Shown here: positions 35,832 through 44,622 of the stretch, in pieces
Layout: each line of letters opens with the position of its first letter
How positions within the stretch are numbered: the first letter of the stretch is position 1
NCBI GenBank assembly: GCA_002127295.1
Contig: NFUV01000003.1
Coordinates: forward strand, 310,001 to 374,000
DNA length: 64,000 bases
Direction of reading: 5' to 3'
Source of the DNA: Chitinophagaceae bacterium IBVUCB2
GTDB taxonomy: Bacteria; Bacteroidota; Bacteroidia; Chitinophagales; Chitinophagaceae
Position numbers and translations under genes: made by a program
The notes under the pieces: generated by a model
Told to the model about the DNA's origin: nothing
Seen by the model: only the letters and a program-made list of their open reading frames with translations
Database searches by the model: none

Positions 35832-36758
35832 ATGAAAACTATTTTACTTTTTTGTGTTCTGCTTAGCCAATATGCATTTGCACAGAATATCAATGACTCT
35901 ATTAACAAAGATGAAGTAAGAAAAATCCTCTACTATCTTTCTGATGATGAGATGAAAGGACGGGTAAACTTTTCACCAGAACAGGATACAGTAGCCACAT
36001 ATTTAAGTAACCATTTTAGTGATTATGGACTAAAGCCATTTTCAGGTTATGATAGTTTCTATCATAATTTCAGAGTCTGGGGAATTAAAGATGGTGATAG
36101 CAGTGCTGAACTTAAAAATGTAATAGGCATGCTGCCCGGCAATAAATATCCTGATGAAGCTGTTATTTTTTCTGCTCACTATGACCATGTAAAAGGGAAA
36201 GAAATTCATAATGGTGCAAATGACAATGCATCGGGTACTGCCGCAGTTTTAATGCTAGCCAAATATTTTGCTATGCGAAAGGATAATGAAAGGACTATTG
36301 TGTTTTGCCTTTTCGCAGGCGAAGAATTAGGATTGCTTGGTTCAAAGCTATTTGCAAAAACAATACTACCCGAAACCATAAAAGCGATGATTAATATTGA
36401 AATGATAGGAGTAACGAACAGGACAGGAAAGAATGCTTTTTTTCTAACTGGAGATACCTATTCCAATATGAAAAAAATATTAGCCAAAAATCTTGAAGGA
36501 ACTGAAGTAAAACTAAAGAAAGAAGGAGCCGACCCAAGATTTTTGTTTATGCGGTCTGATAACTACCCATTTGCCAAATTAGGAGTACCGGCCCACACAA
36601 TTATGTGTAGCGATGATAATGACCCTTGCTATCATAAACCCTGTGATGATGTTGAAAGAATTGACACAGAAAATATGACAAGGATAATACAGGCTATTGC
36701 CATAGCATCCCATAGCTTAATTAGTGGATTAGATACACCAAAAAGAATAAGATTATAG
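35832..36758 (+). CDS. Secreted M28 family Zn aminopeptidase
   Basis: A 308-residue exported protein with signal peptide 1-18. M28 zinc ligands are visible: H in S-A-H-Y-D-H, D in N-D-N-A-S-G-T-A, E-E in A-G-E-E-L-G-L-L-G, a later D in the metal-bridging region, and H near C-Y-H-K-P. Members cut N-terminal amino acids from peptides outside the inner membrane. I chose the ATG at 35832, which gives a clean signal peptide; a TTG at 35796 overlaps comEC. It begins 28 bp after the comEC stop. Confidence 0.9.
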   Translation: MKTILLFCVLLSQYAFAQNINDSINKDEVRKILYYLSDDEMKGRVNFSPEQDTVATYLSNHFSDYGLKPFSGYDSFYHNFRVWGIKDGDSSAELKNVIGMLPGNKYPDEAVIFSAHYDHVKGKEIHNGANDNASGTAAVLMLAKYFAMRKDNERTIVFCLFAGEELGLLGSKLFAKTILPETIKAMINIEMIGVTNRTGKNAFFLTGDTYSNMKKILAKNLEGTEVKLKKEGADPRFLFMRSDNYPFAKLGVPAHTIMCSDDNDPCYHKPCDDVERIDTENMTRIIQAIAIASHSLISGLDTPKRIRL

Positions 36759-36817
36759 ATGTTATTGAATTTTTTTTCTCCCCATAAATAATATTCCCCC
36801 TCTCGAAAAAAGCCTCT

Positions 36818-36848
36818 TTTGCAAAGAAACTACAGACACTTACCTTTG
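36818..36848 (+). promoter_or_regulatory. Promoter of purH
   Basis: TTTG (36818-36821), a 19-base spacer and TACCTTTG (36841-36848) match the full Bacteroidota primary-sigma consensus (TTTG ... TAnnTTTG). The transcript would start near 36855, about 34 bases before the purH ATG. This is the best promoter in the window. Confidence 0.75.
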
Positions 36849-36888
36849 CGGCTTCCAACGATTTTCCTGCCTTCAACACCACATTTTT

Positions 36889-38421
36889 ATGAACAAAAAG
36901 ATTCAATCGGCGCTTATTTCTGTTTTTTATAAAGACGGACTCGAAAACATTGTACAACTATTATCGCAACATGGTGTAACTATCTATAGTACCGGTGGCA
37001 CACAAACTTTTATTGAAGGTCTTGGTGTAAAAGTAACTCCTGTAGAGGACCTGACTACTTATCCGTCTATACTCGGTGGCCGTGTAAAGACTTTGCATCC
37101 TTCAGTATTTGGTGGCATATTAGGAAAACGAGATGATGCACAGCATGTTTCTGAAATGAAACAGTACAATATTCCTGAAATTGATCTGGTGATTGTGGAT
37201 CTCTACCCCTTTGAAGAAACTGTAGCTTCTACTACAGATGAAAAAGCCATCATTGAAAAAATAGATATCGGGGGGCCGTCTATGATAAGAGGCGCAGCGA
37301 AAAATTTTAAAGATGTAGTGGTAATTGCTGCTAAAAAAGACTATGCCGCACTGGAACAACTACTGAAAGATCAACAAGCTGAAACAACCTTAGAACAGCG
37401 AAAATCATTTGCGGCCAAAGCATTTGAAGTAGTGGCACATTATGATGTGGCGATTGCGAAATATTTCAACCTGCCTGCCGGACAGGCAGGTCCATCAGGA
37501 TCCTTGTTCTTTTTGGAATCAATTACCAATCCAAAAGCAATGCGCTACGGTGAAAACCCTCACCAGTCCGGGGTATTTTATGGCAATTTGAATAAACTCT
37601 TCAATCAATTAAATGGAAAAGAGCTTTCATATAATAATCTTGTGGATGTAGATGCAGCAATGCAATTGATAAAAGAATTCAACAGCACAACATTTGCTAT
37701 TATTAAACACACCAATGTTTGCGGTGTTGCACAACGACCAACCGTAAAAGAAAGTTGGGATACTGCATTAGCTGGCGACAATGAAAGTGCTTTTGGCGGC
37801 GTGTTGGTTTGTAACGGCACTATTGATAAAGCTACTGCGGACGCCATTAATGAAATTTTCTTTGAGGTATTAATTGCTCCTGCATTTGATGAAGACGCAC
37901 TGACAATTTTAAAATCCAAGAAGAACCGAATTTTATTACAATTAATAGCACAACCTGAAAATAAAGAACAATATAAATCTGTTTTGAACGGTGTATTAAT
38001 TCAGGGAACAGACGAAGGCAATTTTACAGAGTGGAAAGAAGCCGGTGGAAGAGAAACAACACAGGCAGAAAAAGATGATTTGACTTTTGCGAATATTGTA
38101 TGCAAGCATTTAAAATCGAATGCTATAGCATTAGTAAAAAACAAGCAATTGATTGGTAAAGGTTGCGGACAAACAAGCCGTATTGATTCACTTCGCCAGG
38201 CGGTAGAAAAGGCAAAGCAATTCAAATTTGATTTAACAGGGGCTGTTATGGCCAGCGATGCATTCTTTCCCTTTAATGATTGTGTGCAATTGGGACATGA
38301 AGCAGGCATCACTGCTTTTATTCAACCCGGTGGTTCTATAAGAGATAATGATTCAATAGAATATTGTAAAGCGAATAATCTTGCAATGGTGATAACAGGG
38401 TTACGGCATTTTAAACATTAA
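36889..38421 (+). CDS. purH: Bifunctional AICAR transformylase/IMP cyclohydrolase
   Basis: PurH performs the last two steps of IMP synthesis. The 510-residue protein has the N-terminal MGS-like cyclohydrolase domain (S-T-G-G-T, G-R-V-K-T-L-H-P, the D-L-Y-P-F strand) and the C-terminal transformylase domain, with the catalytic Lys-His in K-H-T-N-V-C-G, then G-Q-T-S-R-I-D and the N-D-S-I-E-Y end. Residues about 194-201 (L-P-A-G-Q-A-G) are encoded by a perfect palindrome and look inserted at the domain boundary. The stop overlaps the next ATG as TAATG. Confidence 0.96.
   Translation: MNKKIQSALISVFYKDGLENIVQLLSQHGVTIYSTGGTQTFIEGLGVKVTPVEDLTTYPSILGGRVKTLHPSVFGGILGKRDDAQHVSEMKQYNIPEIDLVIVDLYPFEETVASTTDEKAIIEKIDIGGPSMIRGAAKNFKDVVVIAAKKDYAALEQLLKDQQAETTLEQRKSFAAKAFEVVAHYDVAIAKYFNLPAGQAGPSGSLFFLESITNPKAMRYGENPHQSGVFYGNLNKLFNQLNGKELSYNNLVDVDAAMQLIKEFNSTTFAIIKHTNVCGVAQRPTVKESWDTALAGDNESAFGGVLVCNGTIDKATADAINEIFFEVLIAPAFDEDALTILKSKKNRILLQLIAQPENKEQYKSVLNGVLIQGTDEGNFTEWKEAGGRETTQAEKDDLTFANIVCKHLKSNAIALVKNKQLIGKGCGQTSRIDSLRQAVEKAKQFKFDLTGAVMASDAFFPFNDCVQLGHEAGITAFIQPGGSIRDNDSIEYCKANNLAMVITGLRHFKH
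37469..37491 (+). repeat. Palindromic element inserted in purH
   Basis: ACCTGCCTG (37469-37477), a five-base centre CCGGA, and CAGGCAGGT (37483-37491) form a perfect 9-bp inverted repeat, read in frame as N-L-P-A-G-Q-A-G. CCTGCCTG/CAGGCAGG palindromes of this kind are scattered in many Bacteroidota genomes. A related GGCAGG/CCTGCC hairpin lies after ssb. Confidence 0.75.
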
Positions 38422-39437
38422 TGAACATTTTCGACTTCCATAAAACCATTATAAACACTTCTGCGGACTACTTAAAAAAGCTGTCCGTATTCAATCCGCT
38501 TACGATCAATAAAAAAGGAGCAAGGTCCAAAGCTTTGTTTGCATTAGCCTTGGTATGTGTTTTATGGGGTACCACCTGGATCGCTTCCAAAGAAGGTGTA
38601 AAACATATTCCTGATGCGTTACAGATGGCAGCGATACGACAATTGATCGGCGGCGCCTGTTATGTTGCTTTCTTTCTTTATAAAAAAGCAGCCTTACCAA
38701 AAGGAAAAGAATGGATCCCCATTCTTGTTTTAAGTTTTCTGAATTTTATTATGAGCAATGGCCTTAGTACATTGGCCCTGCAATACGATATCTCTGCAGG
38801 GCTTGGAGCAATCATCGGAGCAATTTTTCCGTTATGGATTGTTGTCATCGGTCTTTTTATCTCAAAAGAAAAAATGCCGACTAAGGCTATTATTGGTTTG
38901 CTACTTGGATTTGGTGGCGTCTGTGTTATTTTTTACGATCATCTCAATGATTTTCTTAATCCAAAATTTCAAATAGGGATTTTATTCTCCGTTGTTGCTA
39001 CCTGGACATGGGCCTTTGCTACATTGTACACAAAAAAACAGGCCTTAAATTTTAATCCCTATTTCAGTCTTGGTTTACAAATGATAATCAGCGGAATCGC
39101 TTTGTATGGTTTTTCATCAGCAACAGGCAGAGCTATTCCGGTAGCAGCTATTCCCTGGCAATCCTGGGCGGCCATTGCATACCTGGTAATTTTTGGGTCC
39201 CTTATTGCCTTCATTTGTTACTTGTATGCATTGCAAAACTTACCCACTGAGCAGGTTTCTATTTATGCTTATGTAAACCCAATGGTAGCGGTGTTGTGCG
39301 GATGGTTAATCTTCAATGAAAAAATCACTATTTATATCACAATCGGCGGATTGGTAACCTTACTCGGAATATATTTAGTGAACAAAGCATTTAAAGCAGT
39401 TCCGGCACCGGAGCAACCCGAAGCTGAAGGAATGTAG
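38421..39437 (+). CDS. EamA family transporter (DMT superfamily)
   Basis: A 338-residue membrane protein with ten predicted TM segments in two EamA repeats (about 38-165 and 190-320). Repeat 1 shows W-G-T-T-W-I-A-S-K-E, and repeat 2 ends in N-P-M-V-A-V-L-C-G-W. An unusual 35-residue polar N-terminal extension precedes TM1. Such proteins export amino acids or metabolites; substrate unknown. It is coupled to purH by TAATG, and could export a purine-related compound, but that is only a guess from position. Confidence 0.88.
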   Translation: MNIFDFHKTIINTSADYLKKLSVFNPLTINKKGARSKALFALALVCVLWGTTWIASKEGVKHIPDALQMAAIRQLIGGACYVAFFLYKKAALPKGKEWIPILVLSFLNFIMSNGLSTLALQYDISAGLGAIIGAIFPLWIVVIGLFISKEKMPTKAIIGLLLGFGGVCVIFYDHLNDFLNPKFQIGILFSVVATWTWAFATLYTKKQALNFNPYFSLGLQMIISGIALYGFSSATGRAIPVAAIPWQSWAAIAYLVIFGSLIAFICYLYALQNLPTEQVSIYAYVNPMVAVLCGWLIFNEKITIYITIGGLVTLLGIYLVNKAFKAVPAPEQPEAEGM

Positions 39438-39438
39438 C

Positions 39439-40740
39439 TTACTTAGCAACTTCTTCTACAAACTGCCTGTATACTTCTTTCCATCCTTTAAACTTTTCAT
39501 CTGTACCTAAAAAAGTATTATGCCAGATGGTAATGAGTGTCCCTTCAACTGCTTTTGTTACTTTATAATAATGGCGCATTTCTTCTAACGCCTTTGCCGG
39601 AGTAAATTTCTGTTCATAAAAAGAATTAGCCTCCATATAGCAAAATGGATGCAATAAAAGATTGGTGATTTCTTCTTTTTCCAAATCATACCAATAAAAG
39701 GGGGAAGCAACAGATGCTCGAAATCCATTGATACTTCCATAGCCCATAGAAAAATCTTCCTTGATACCTGCCTCAATCAAATGACGAAAAGTTTGTGGTA
39801 AGGTAAATCGTATATAATGCTGGCGTGATGAAGTGACTTTAGTAGTAGAGATATGTTCAATCCATTCTTTTTCTTCTTTTATTAATTTAGGCTGATCACC
39901 ACTTTGCCAGGAGGGATGCAGACCAACAGTATATTTTTCTGCATGTTGTTTTAAAATGGTTTGTAATGCAATTTCAACAGGCAAAATATTTCTATCGTAC
40001 TTGCCTGTTTTTTTTGCCACCAGAAAAAAATATCTTGGCTTTAATTGATGCGGACGATGTAGGTCGTCAATCCAGCTATAAGAGTCAAAAGGATCTGGAA
40101 TCTTATTGTTCAAAACCTGTCTTCGTATTGAAAATCTCTTGAATTCTCCTTTTAATAAATCTTTTATAGCTGCCCCTGCACTTCGCCACCATACTTTATG
40201 CTTATAAGAATAGGCTTCATCAATATCGTAAGTAGGAAGAAAAGTGAATGGGGAATGGAGAATGGGGAATGAGGGAAATCGTTGCTGTACTGATTCTTTA
40301 AAATTTTTCACCCAAATATTAACTAAAGGAATATCCAGAAAATTTTCTTTAAACGCCAATGAGTTTTTATGTGCATAGCGGCCATATATATCTTTTTCAT
40401 GCGGCAGGTATTCTTCATACCGGCTCAATAAATAAAAAGAGGCGGCAAAAATGTCAAAAGGAAAATCTCCTTCGGTTTTATAGAAAGCTTTGTAATCATT
40501 TATTGCAAAGCAATCAATTTGCTGTTGACAGATATTTATTTCAAAAAGAAGTGCGGCTGGCTTTATCCAAAATTCATCCGGAGTAATCGGCTGATCGCTA
40601 TAATTAATTTTTGAACCAATATGTCCAATAAATTTATCAGGATTATCAGTTATATCAAAGGCTTTACCAGCTGTTTGCTGCCCGATAAAATCAGCGATAT
40701 ACTTTAGGCGATGCGTTATTGTATTTGAAAAAATAATCAC
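39439..40740 (-). CDS. Polysaccharide deacetylase family protein (DUF7033-like N-terminus)
   Basis: A 433-residue protein. An N-terminal DUF7033-like region (P-F-D-I-F-A-A-S-F-Y-L-L-S-R-Y-E-E-Y) precedes a NodB-type deacetylase domain that starts at Thr-Tyr-D-I-D-E. The His metal ligands of NodB are expected near H-P-S-W-Q and in the last strand. Such proteins remove N-acetyl groups from cell-wall or surface glycans. The start is GTG at 40740 or a TTG just before it. The linker F-P-I-L-H-S-P-F is encoded by four tandem heptamers and appears inserted. It follows the LutB-like gene by 13 bases. Confidence 0.82.
   Translation of the reverse strand: MIIFSNTITHRLKYIADFIGQQTAGKAFDITDNPDKFIGHIGSKINYSDQPITPDEFWIKPAALLFEINICQQQIDCFAINDYKAFYKTEGDFPFDIFAASFYLLSRYEEYLPHEKDIYGRYAHKNSLAFKENFLDIPLVNIWVKNFKESVQQRFPSFPILHSPFTFLPTYDIDEAYSYKHKVWWRSAGAAIKDLLKGEFKRFSIRRQVLNNKIPDPFDSYSWIDDLHRPHQLKPRYFFLVAKKTGKYDRNILPVEIALQTILKQHAEKYTVGLHPSWQSGDQPKLIKEEKEWIEHISTTKVTSSRQHYIRFTLPQTFRHLIEAGIKEDFSMGYGSINGFRASVASPFYWYDLEKEEITNLLLHPFCYMEANSFYEQKFTPAKALEEMRHYYKVTKAVEGTLITIWHNTFLGTDEKFKGWKEVYRQFVEEVAK
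40246..40273 (+). repeat. Four tandem GAATGGG-type heptamers inside the deacetylase gene
   Basis: Heptamer starts are at 40246, 40253, 40260 and 40267: GAATGGG, GAATGGA, GAATGGG, GAATGAG. The 28-bp array is within the coding sequence and the 7-base period spreads over all codon phases. Arrays of this kind are usually intergenic in Bacteroidota. Confidence 0.7.
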
Positions 40741-40753
40741 CAACTAAAGATAA

Positions 40754-42133
40754 CTATCTGTTGCCGTTTTTATCCTTCCACAATTCGTTGAATGATTTTT
40801 TGGGAAATTCCATTTTGCCGCGGTGTTCCTGCCAACCTTTTACCATACTATTCACCACCCAATTTTTAATACTGCCGTTAGCCATGTTCATCCATTTTCG
40901 GCGCAGCATTCCCTGCTTCCACATTTTCCAGGCCATTTTTTCGCCGAAGGAAGCATGGCCTTCTTCTACCGCTTCATGCCTGTTCTCTAATAATAATTCA
41001 TGCAGGTTTATTTTTACAGCGCATACTTCTGTGCAATTACCACATAAGGAAGAAGCGTAACTCAAATGTTTCCATTCATCCATTTCTTTTAAATGCGGGG
41101 TAATTACAGAACCAATCGGGCCACTATAAGTAGCAGCATAAGTATGACCGCCAATATTTTTATAAACGGGACAGGCATTTAAACAAGCCCCGCAACGTAT
41201 ACAATACAAACTTTCCCGTTGCTTTTCATTTGCCAGGATATTGGTGCGGCCGTTATCAAGCAATATCACATACATATCTTCAGGCCCATCAATCTCGTTG
41301 GCTTGTTTAGGACCAGTAATGATAGTGTTGTAAACTGTTACTCTTTGTCCTGTACCAAATGTGGATAGTAAAGGCCAGAATAGCGCCAAGTCGGTCATCG
41401 ATGGAATTACTTTTTCTATTCCTGCAATTACAATATGTGTTTTCGGCATCGAACAGCTTAACCTTGCATTACCCTCGTTTTCTGTAACTGCTATTCCACC
41501 TATATCTGAAATGATAAAATTCGCTCCTGTTACACCAACTTCAGCTTGAACATATTTCTCCCGAAGAATATCTCTTGCTACTAATGTTAATTGCTCAGGT
41601 GTAGCTTTGGGATCAGTTCCTAGTTTCTCTGCAAAGAGTTTGGCTACATCCTCTTTACTTTTGTGCATGGCCGGAGTTACAATATGATAAGGAGGTTCAC
41701 CATCTAATTGCTGGATATATTCTCCCAAATCTGTTTCTACACTTTCAATTGCGTTCTTTTCTAAAAAATCATTCAGGTGAATTTCTTCAGTCACCATACT
41801 CTTACTTTTCACCAGTGTTTTACAATTCTTTTCTTCGCAGATTTTCTTAATTGCAGCTAAAGCCTGTTGCGCATCTTCTGCCCAAATAACTTTAGCTCCT
41901 CTTTTTGTAATGGCTGTTTCAAATGTCTCTAATTGTACATCCAGTGATTCTATAGCTTTCCATTTAATATTCTTAGCTCTTTCTCTTGCCAGGTTAATAT
42001 CAAAAAATTGTTGCTTCCCCTGCGGCACAACAGCATTATACTTACCAATATTAAAATTGATTTTGCGACGATGTTCTTTATCGGCAGCTTTAATGGTGCT
42101 CTTCGCTATAAAATTATTAGCTGTTTCTTTCAC
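40754..42133 (-). CDS. LutB-like iron-sulfur protein
   Basis: A 459-residue soluble protein with an N-terminal LUD domain (A-E-V-G-V-T-G-A-N-F-I-I-S-D near 197-210) and a ferredoxin-like part carrying C311-x2-C-x2-C-x3-C-P and C364-x2-C-x3-C, sites for two [4Fe-4S] clusters (one site shows only three of its usual four cysteines in view). LutB carries electrons in the LutABC lactate-utilisation complex. lutA is not here and the LUD/LutC-like gene is about 20 kb away, so the substrate is uncertain. Start is GTG at 42131-42133. It lies between DUF3109 (13 bp gap) and the deacetylase. Confidence 0.88.
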   Translation of the reverse strand: MKETANNFIAKSTIKAADKEHRRKINFNIGKYNAVVPQGKQQFFDINLARERAKNIKWKAIESLDVQLETFETAITKRGAKVIWAEDAQQALAAIKKICEEKNCKTLVKSKSMVTEEIHLNDFLEKNAIESVETDLGEYIQQLDGEPPYHIVTPAMHKSKEDVAKLFAEKLGTDPKATPEQLTLVARDILREKYVQAEVGVTGANFIISDIGGIAVTENEGNARLSCSMPKTHIVIAGIEKVIPSMTDLALFWPLLSTFGTGQRVTVYNTIITGPKQANEIDGPEDMYVILLDNGRTNILANEKQRESLYCIRCGACLNACPVYKNIGGHTYAATYSGPIGSVITPHLKEMDEWKHLSYASSLCGNCTEVCAVKINLHELLLENRHEAVEEGHASFGEKMAWKMWKQGMLRRKWMNMANGSIKNWVVNSMVKGWQEHRGKMEFPKKSFNELWKDKNGNR

Positions 42134-42146
42134 TTTTACTTATTAA

Positions 42147-42752
42147 TTATTCTTTAAAATCCTTCATCTCTTCCCATTCACCTTTTGCAATTGTATCTAA
42201 AGCGTTATAAAATTCTTCGCCGTATTTTCTTATGATCGGCTCTTTCAGAAATTGATAAACAGGTACTTTTAATTTTTCTCCCAAAGCACAAGCAGGGCTG
42301 CACATTTGTTCTCTCGGTTCATAGTTCACTCTTTCGTAATCACCATGTTTGCCTTTTTTTGCAATGATGGGATATAAATGGCAGCTAATCGGTTTTTTCC
42401 ATGGAATTATTCCATCATTATATGCTTGTTCAAATGCACATTTGATAATTCCATTTTCTCCACGAATTCCATACACACATATCTCATTATCGTTATCCAG
42501 TGTTGGTGTCACCCATTCAAACTCCTTATCATACACATAAAAACCTTTTCGTTCAATCTCTGCAATGGAATCCCTGGTGAGGTAGGGTTTAACTTTTTCG
42601 TACAGATCAGTTATGATTTTTAGTTCTTCTTTGTCCAGCGGTGCACCGGCTGCCCCATCTTCGCAGCAACCCCCTTTACACTTGCCGAGGTCGCATACAA
42701 ACTGCTTGTCCACAACATCCTCGGTTATTAAAATATTATCAATTACGATCAA
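42147..42752 (-). CDS. DUF3109 family cysteine-rich protein
   Basis: A 201-residue protein with a cysteine cluster C20-x4-C25-x3-C29-C30 at the N-terminus, and further cysteines (C-V-Y-G, S-C-H-L-Y, M-C-S-P-A-C) that recall YkgJ zinc/iron-chelating proteins. DUF3109 has no firm function. The start is a TTG (42750-42752): the family begins with Met followed by Ile/Leu-x-Ile-Asp, which fits this position, and there is no ATG nearby. It heads the DUF3109-lutB-deacetylase run. A TACCTTTG motif lies 14 bases upstream. Confidence 0.85.
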   Translation of the reverse strand: MIVIDNILITEDVVDKQFVCDLGKCKGGCCEDGAAGAPLDKEELKIITDLYEKVKPYLTRDSIAEIERKGFYVYDKEFEWVTPTLDNDNEICVYGIRGENGIIKCAFEQAYNDGIIPWKKPISCHLYPIIAKKGKHGDYERVNYEPREQMCSPACALGEKLKVPVYQFLKEPIIRKYGEEFYNALDTIAKGEWEEMKDFKE

Positions 42753-42766
42753 AGCTATCTTTTTTG

Positions 42767-42774
42767 CAAAGGTA
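42767..42774 (-). promoter_or_regulatory. Candidate -7 element for the DUF3109-lutB operon
   Basis: Minus-strand TACCTTTG matches TAnnTTTG and stands 14 bases before the TTG start. It falls in the 31 bp gap after the TPR membrane-protein gene. The -33 region is poor. Confidence 0.4.
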
Positions 42775-42783
42775 AGACCTGGC

Positions 42784-44571
42784 TTATTCCTGATTACTTT
42801 TTGTTCGCTTTAAAAACCTGGTTTTAAGATGTTGTCCCGCTTTTGTTAGCCGGTTATGAGAGGTAAGGTACTTTATTACCCGGTGCTCTAACCAATGATG
42901 GAGGGGCAACAAAACAGCGGCCAGCCCGATCATGAACAACAAATCCTTCCACGGCTCACCTTTTGTAAAAGCATAAATATTTTTCTTAAACAACAGAAAG
43001 ATAAATTCAAAGAACATCAGGAATACAAAAAAACCAATAGCCTTGATAGTGTTTACAGAAACTTTAAACATTCCCATCATTACTAATAAAATGAACAAGG
43101 CCGCTATCCCGATCGTAATGGCCAGGTATTGGATACTATCCCGCTTTTTCCGTTTCTCTTCCTTTTCCTTAGCAATTCTTTCCTGTCGCTGTTGTTCATC
43201 AGCTGCTTCAACTTGTAACAAGTCCTTCTCTTTGCCAAGCTTTGCAAGACTATCTTTGTACTTGTAATTTAAACTTCCATAATAAACAGCTTTCCTGTAA
43301 TCCCCTTTTAACTGGTACAGAGTATCCAGCATTTCTGCTGTTGTTTTCATTATTTCCAGGCTACCTGTTTTATCGGCAATGACATTTGCTTTTAAAAAAT
43401 AATCAATTGATTTATCGACCTCCCCTGTCTTTTTATACAAAATACCCAGCTGGTAATAATAATTATACTGATTGCCAGTGTTCACATCGTTCTCAAAAAA
43501 AGATGATACTTTATTATAAAAATATTTTGCTGAATCATAATTGCCCAGCATGGTATAAATAAATCCATACGACTGGTCAACAAAATGGCTAAAGCCGACG
43601 GTTTCAAGGAATTTTTTTAATTGCGGATGTTCATTAAAATAATCTAATGCCTTTTTATGTTCGCCTGCGGCCATAAAATTATTTACGATTCCCCGGTAAC
43701 CAATCGCTTTTATGGGTTCAAACTTTAATGAATCAGCAAGAGCCAATGATTTTTCATAATAAAATCTTGACATTTCATAGTTCTTCTTCGCTGAATACAA
43801 ATCGCCAATGCGGTTTAAATCCTGTACTCGATTATAAGGGGTCTGCCCTGTTTTTATTCTTGCCAGCACATCTTGTGCTTTTACCTGGTAGTCTATTGAT
43901 TTATCCAAGTCTTCAATTTCTCCGTAAAACAAAGAAAGGCGGCTATAACCAGCTCGCAATAGATAGGGATTATCTAGTTCTTCAGCAATTCTTAGCCCCG
44001 CCATCATATTTCTAAGTGCCAATAGTTTTTCATTGCGGGACATATATACCATTCCATATTCCAGATGAACTTTAGCAGTAAGACTGTCACTTTTTATTGT
44101 ACCTGTGTAGGAATAAGCCTGGTTACAATAAGTCAAAGCTTTATCTGCATCCAGAACAAAACGATGGATTTCTGACAATAACAGGTAGGCACTTACGGTT
44201 AATACATCCAACTTATTCTGTTTTGCCATTTCCAGCCCTGCAGTATAAAACACAATAGCTTTATTTACATTTTCCTTTTTGCCTGCCAGGTAAGAAAATC
44301 TTTCTCCATTTACCAGTTGTGCTTTTACCATTAGCTCCCGTTTACGAGACTCTTCTGCCATACGGATTAGTCCTTCGCCATAGTTATCTGCTTCTATTGG
44401 ATTTACATTCATTAATATCCGGGACAATTGACCGGTCAATTCAAACTTTTCTTCAATGGTAGAAGCAATGGCAATTCCCTTTTTAAGAGAGTCAACGGCA
44501 GCAAGTTGAGATTGACCCTTTGCCATGGAATAAATAGCCACGAGGCTGAAAAGAAGAAGCATTTTTCTCAT
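42784..44571 (-). CDS. TPR protein with C-terminal membrane domain
   Basis: A 595-residue exported protein. Signal peptide 1-19 is followed by about eight tetratricopeptide-type helix pairs (about 60-440; repeated A-L-x-Y-x-N-x-A and Y-Y-x-K patterns), a highly charged coiled coil (about 450-478), and three TM segments (about 480-565) before a basic cytoplasmic tail. This is the layout of Bacteroidota TPR sensor proteins, but the histidine kinase or LuxR domain that usually follows is missing. It may relay a signal to a partner or be a truncated sensor. Confidence 0.8.
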   Translation of the reverse strand: MRKMLLLFSLVAIYSMAKGQSQLAAVDSLKKGIAIASTIEEKFELTGQLSRILMNVNPIEADNYGEGLIRMAEESRKRELMVKAQLVNGERFSYLAGKKENVNKAIVFYTAGLEMAKQNKLDVLTVSAYLLLSEIHRFVLDADKALTYCNQAYSYTGTIKSDSLTAKVHLEYGMVYMSRNEKLLALRNMMAGLRIAEELDNPYLLRAGYSRLSLFYGEIEDLDKSIDYQVKAQDVLARIKTGQTPYNRVQDLNRIGDLYSAKKNYEMSRFYYEKSLALADSLKFEPIKAIGYRGIVNNFMAAGEHKKALDYFNEHPQLKKFLETVGFSHFVDQSYGFIYTMLGNYDSAKYFYNKVSSFFENDVNTGNQYNYYYQLGILYKKTGEVDKSIDYFLKANVIADKTGSLEIMKTTAEMLDTLYQLKGDYRKAVYYGSLNYKYKDSLAKLGKEKDLLQVEAADEQQRQERIAKEKEEKRKKRDSIQYLAITIGIAALFILLVMMGMFKVSVNTIKAIGFFVFLMFFEFIFLLFKKNIYAFTKGEPWKDLLFMIGLAAVLLPLHHWLEHRVIKYLTSHNRLTKAGQHLKTRFLKRTKSNQE

Positions 44572-44622
44572 AGCCTAAATTAACTCATTTTCTCTTTAAC
44601 ATAGTTCTAACACACATTGTTT

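Noticed and set aside
36721-36957. Minus-strand open frame across the purH promoter
   Set aside because: It overlaps the strong purH promoter and the purH start on the other strand and has no family features; a chance frame.
40754-42133. lutB as part of a lactate operon
   Set aside because: lutA is absent and lutC is 20 kb away, so only the family is assigned, not the pathway.
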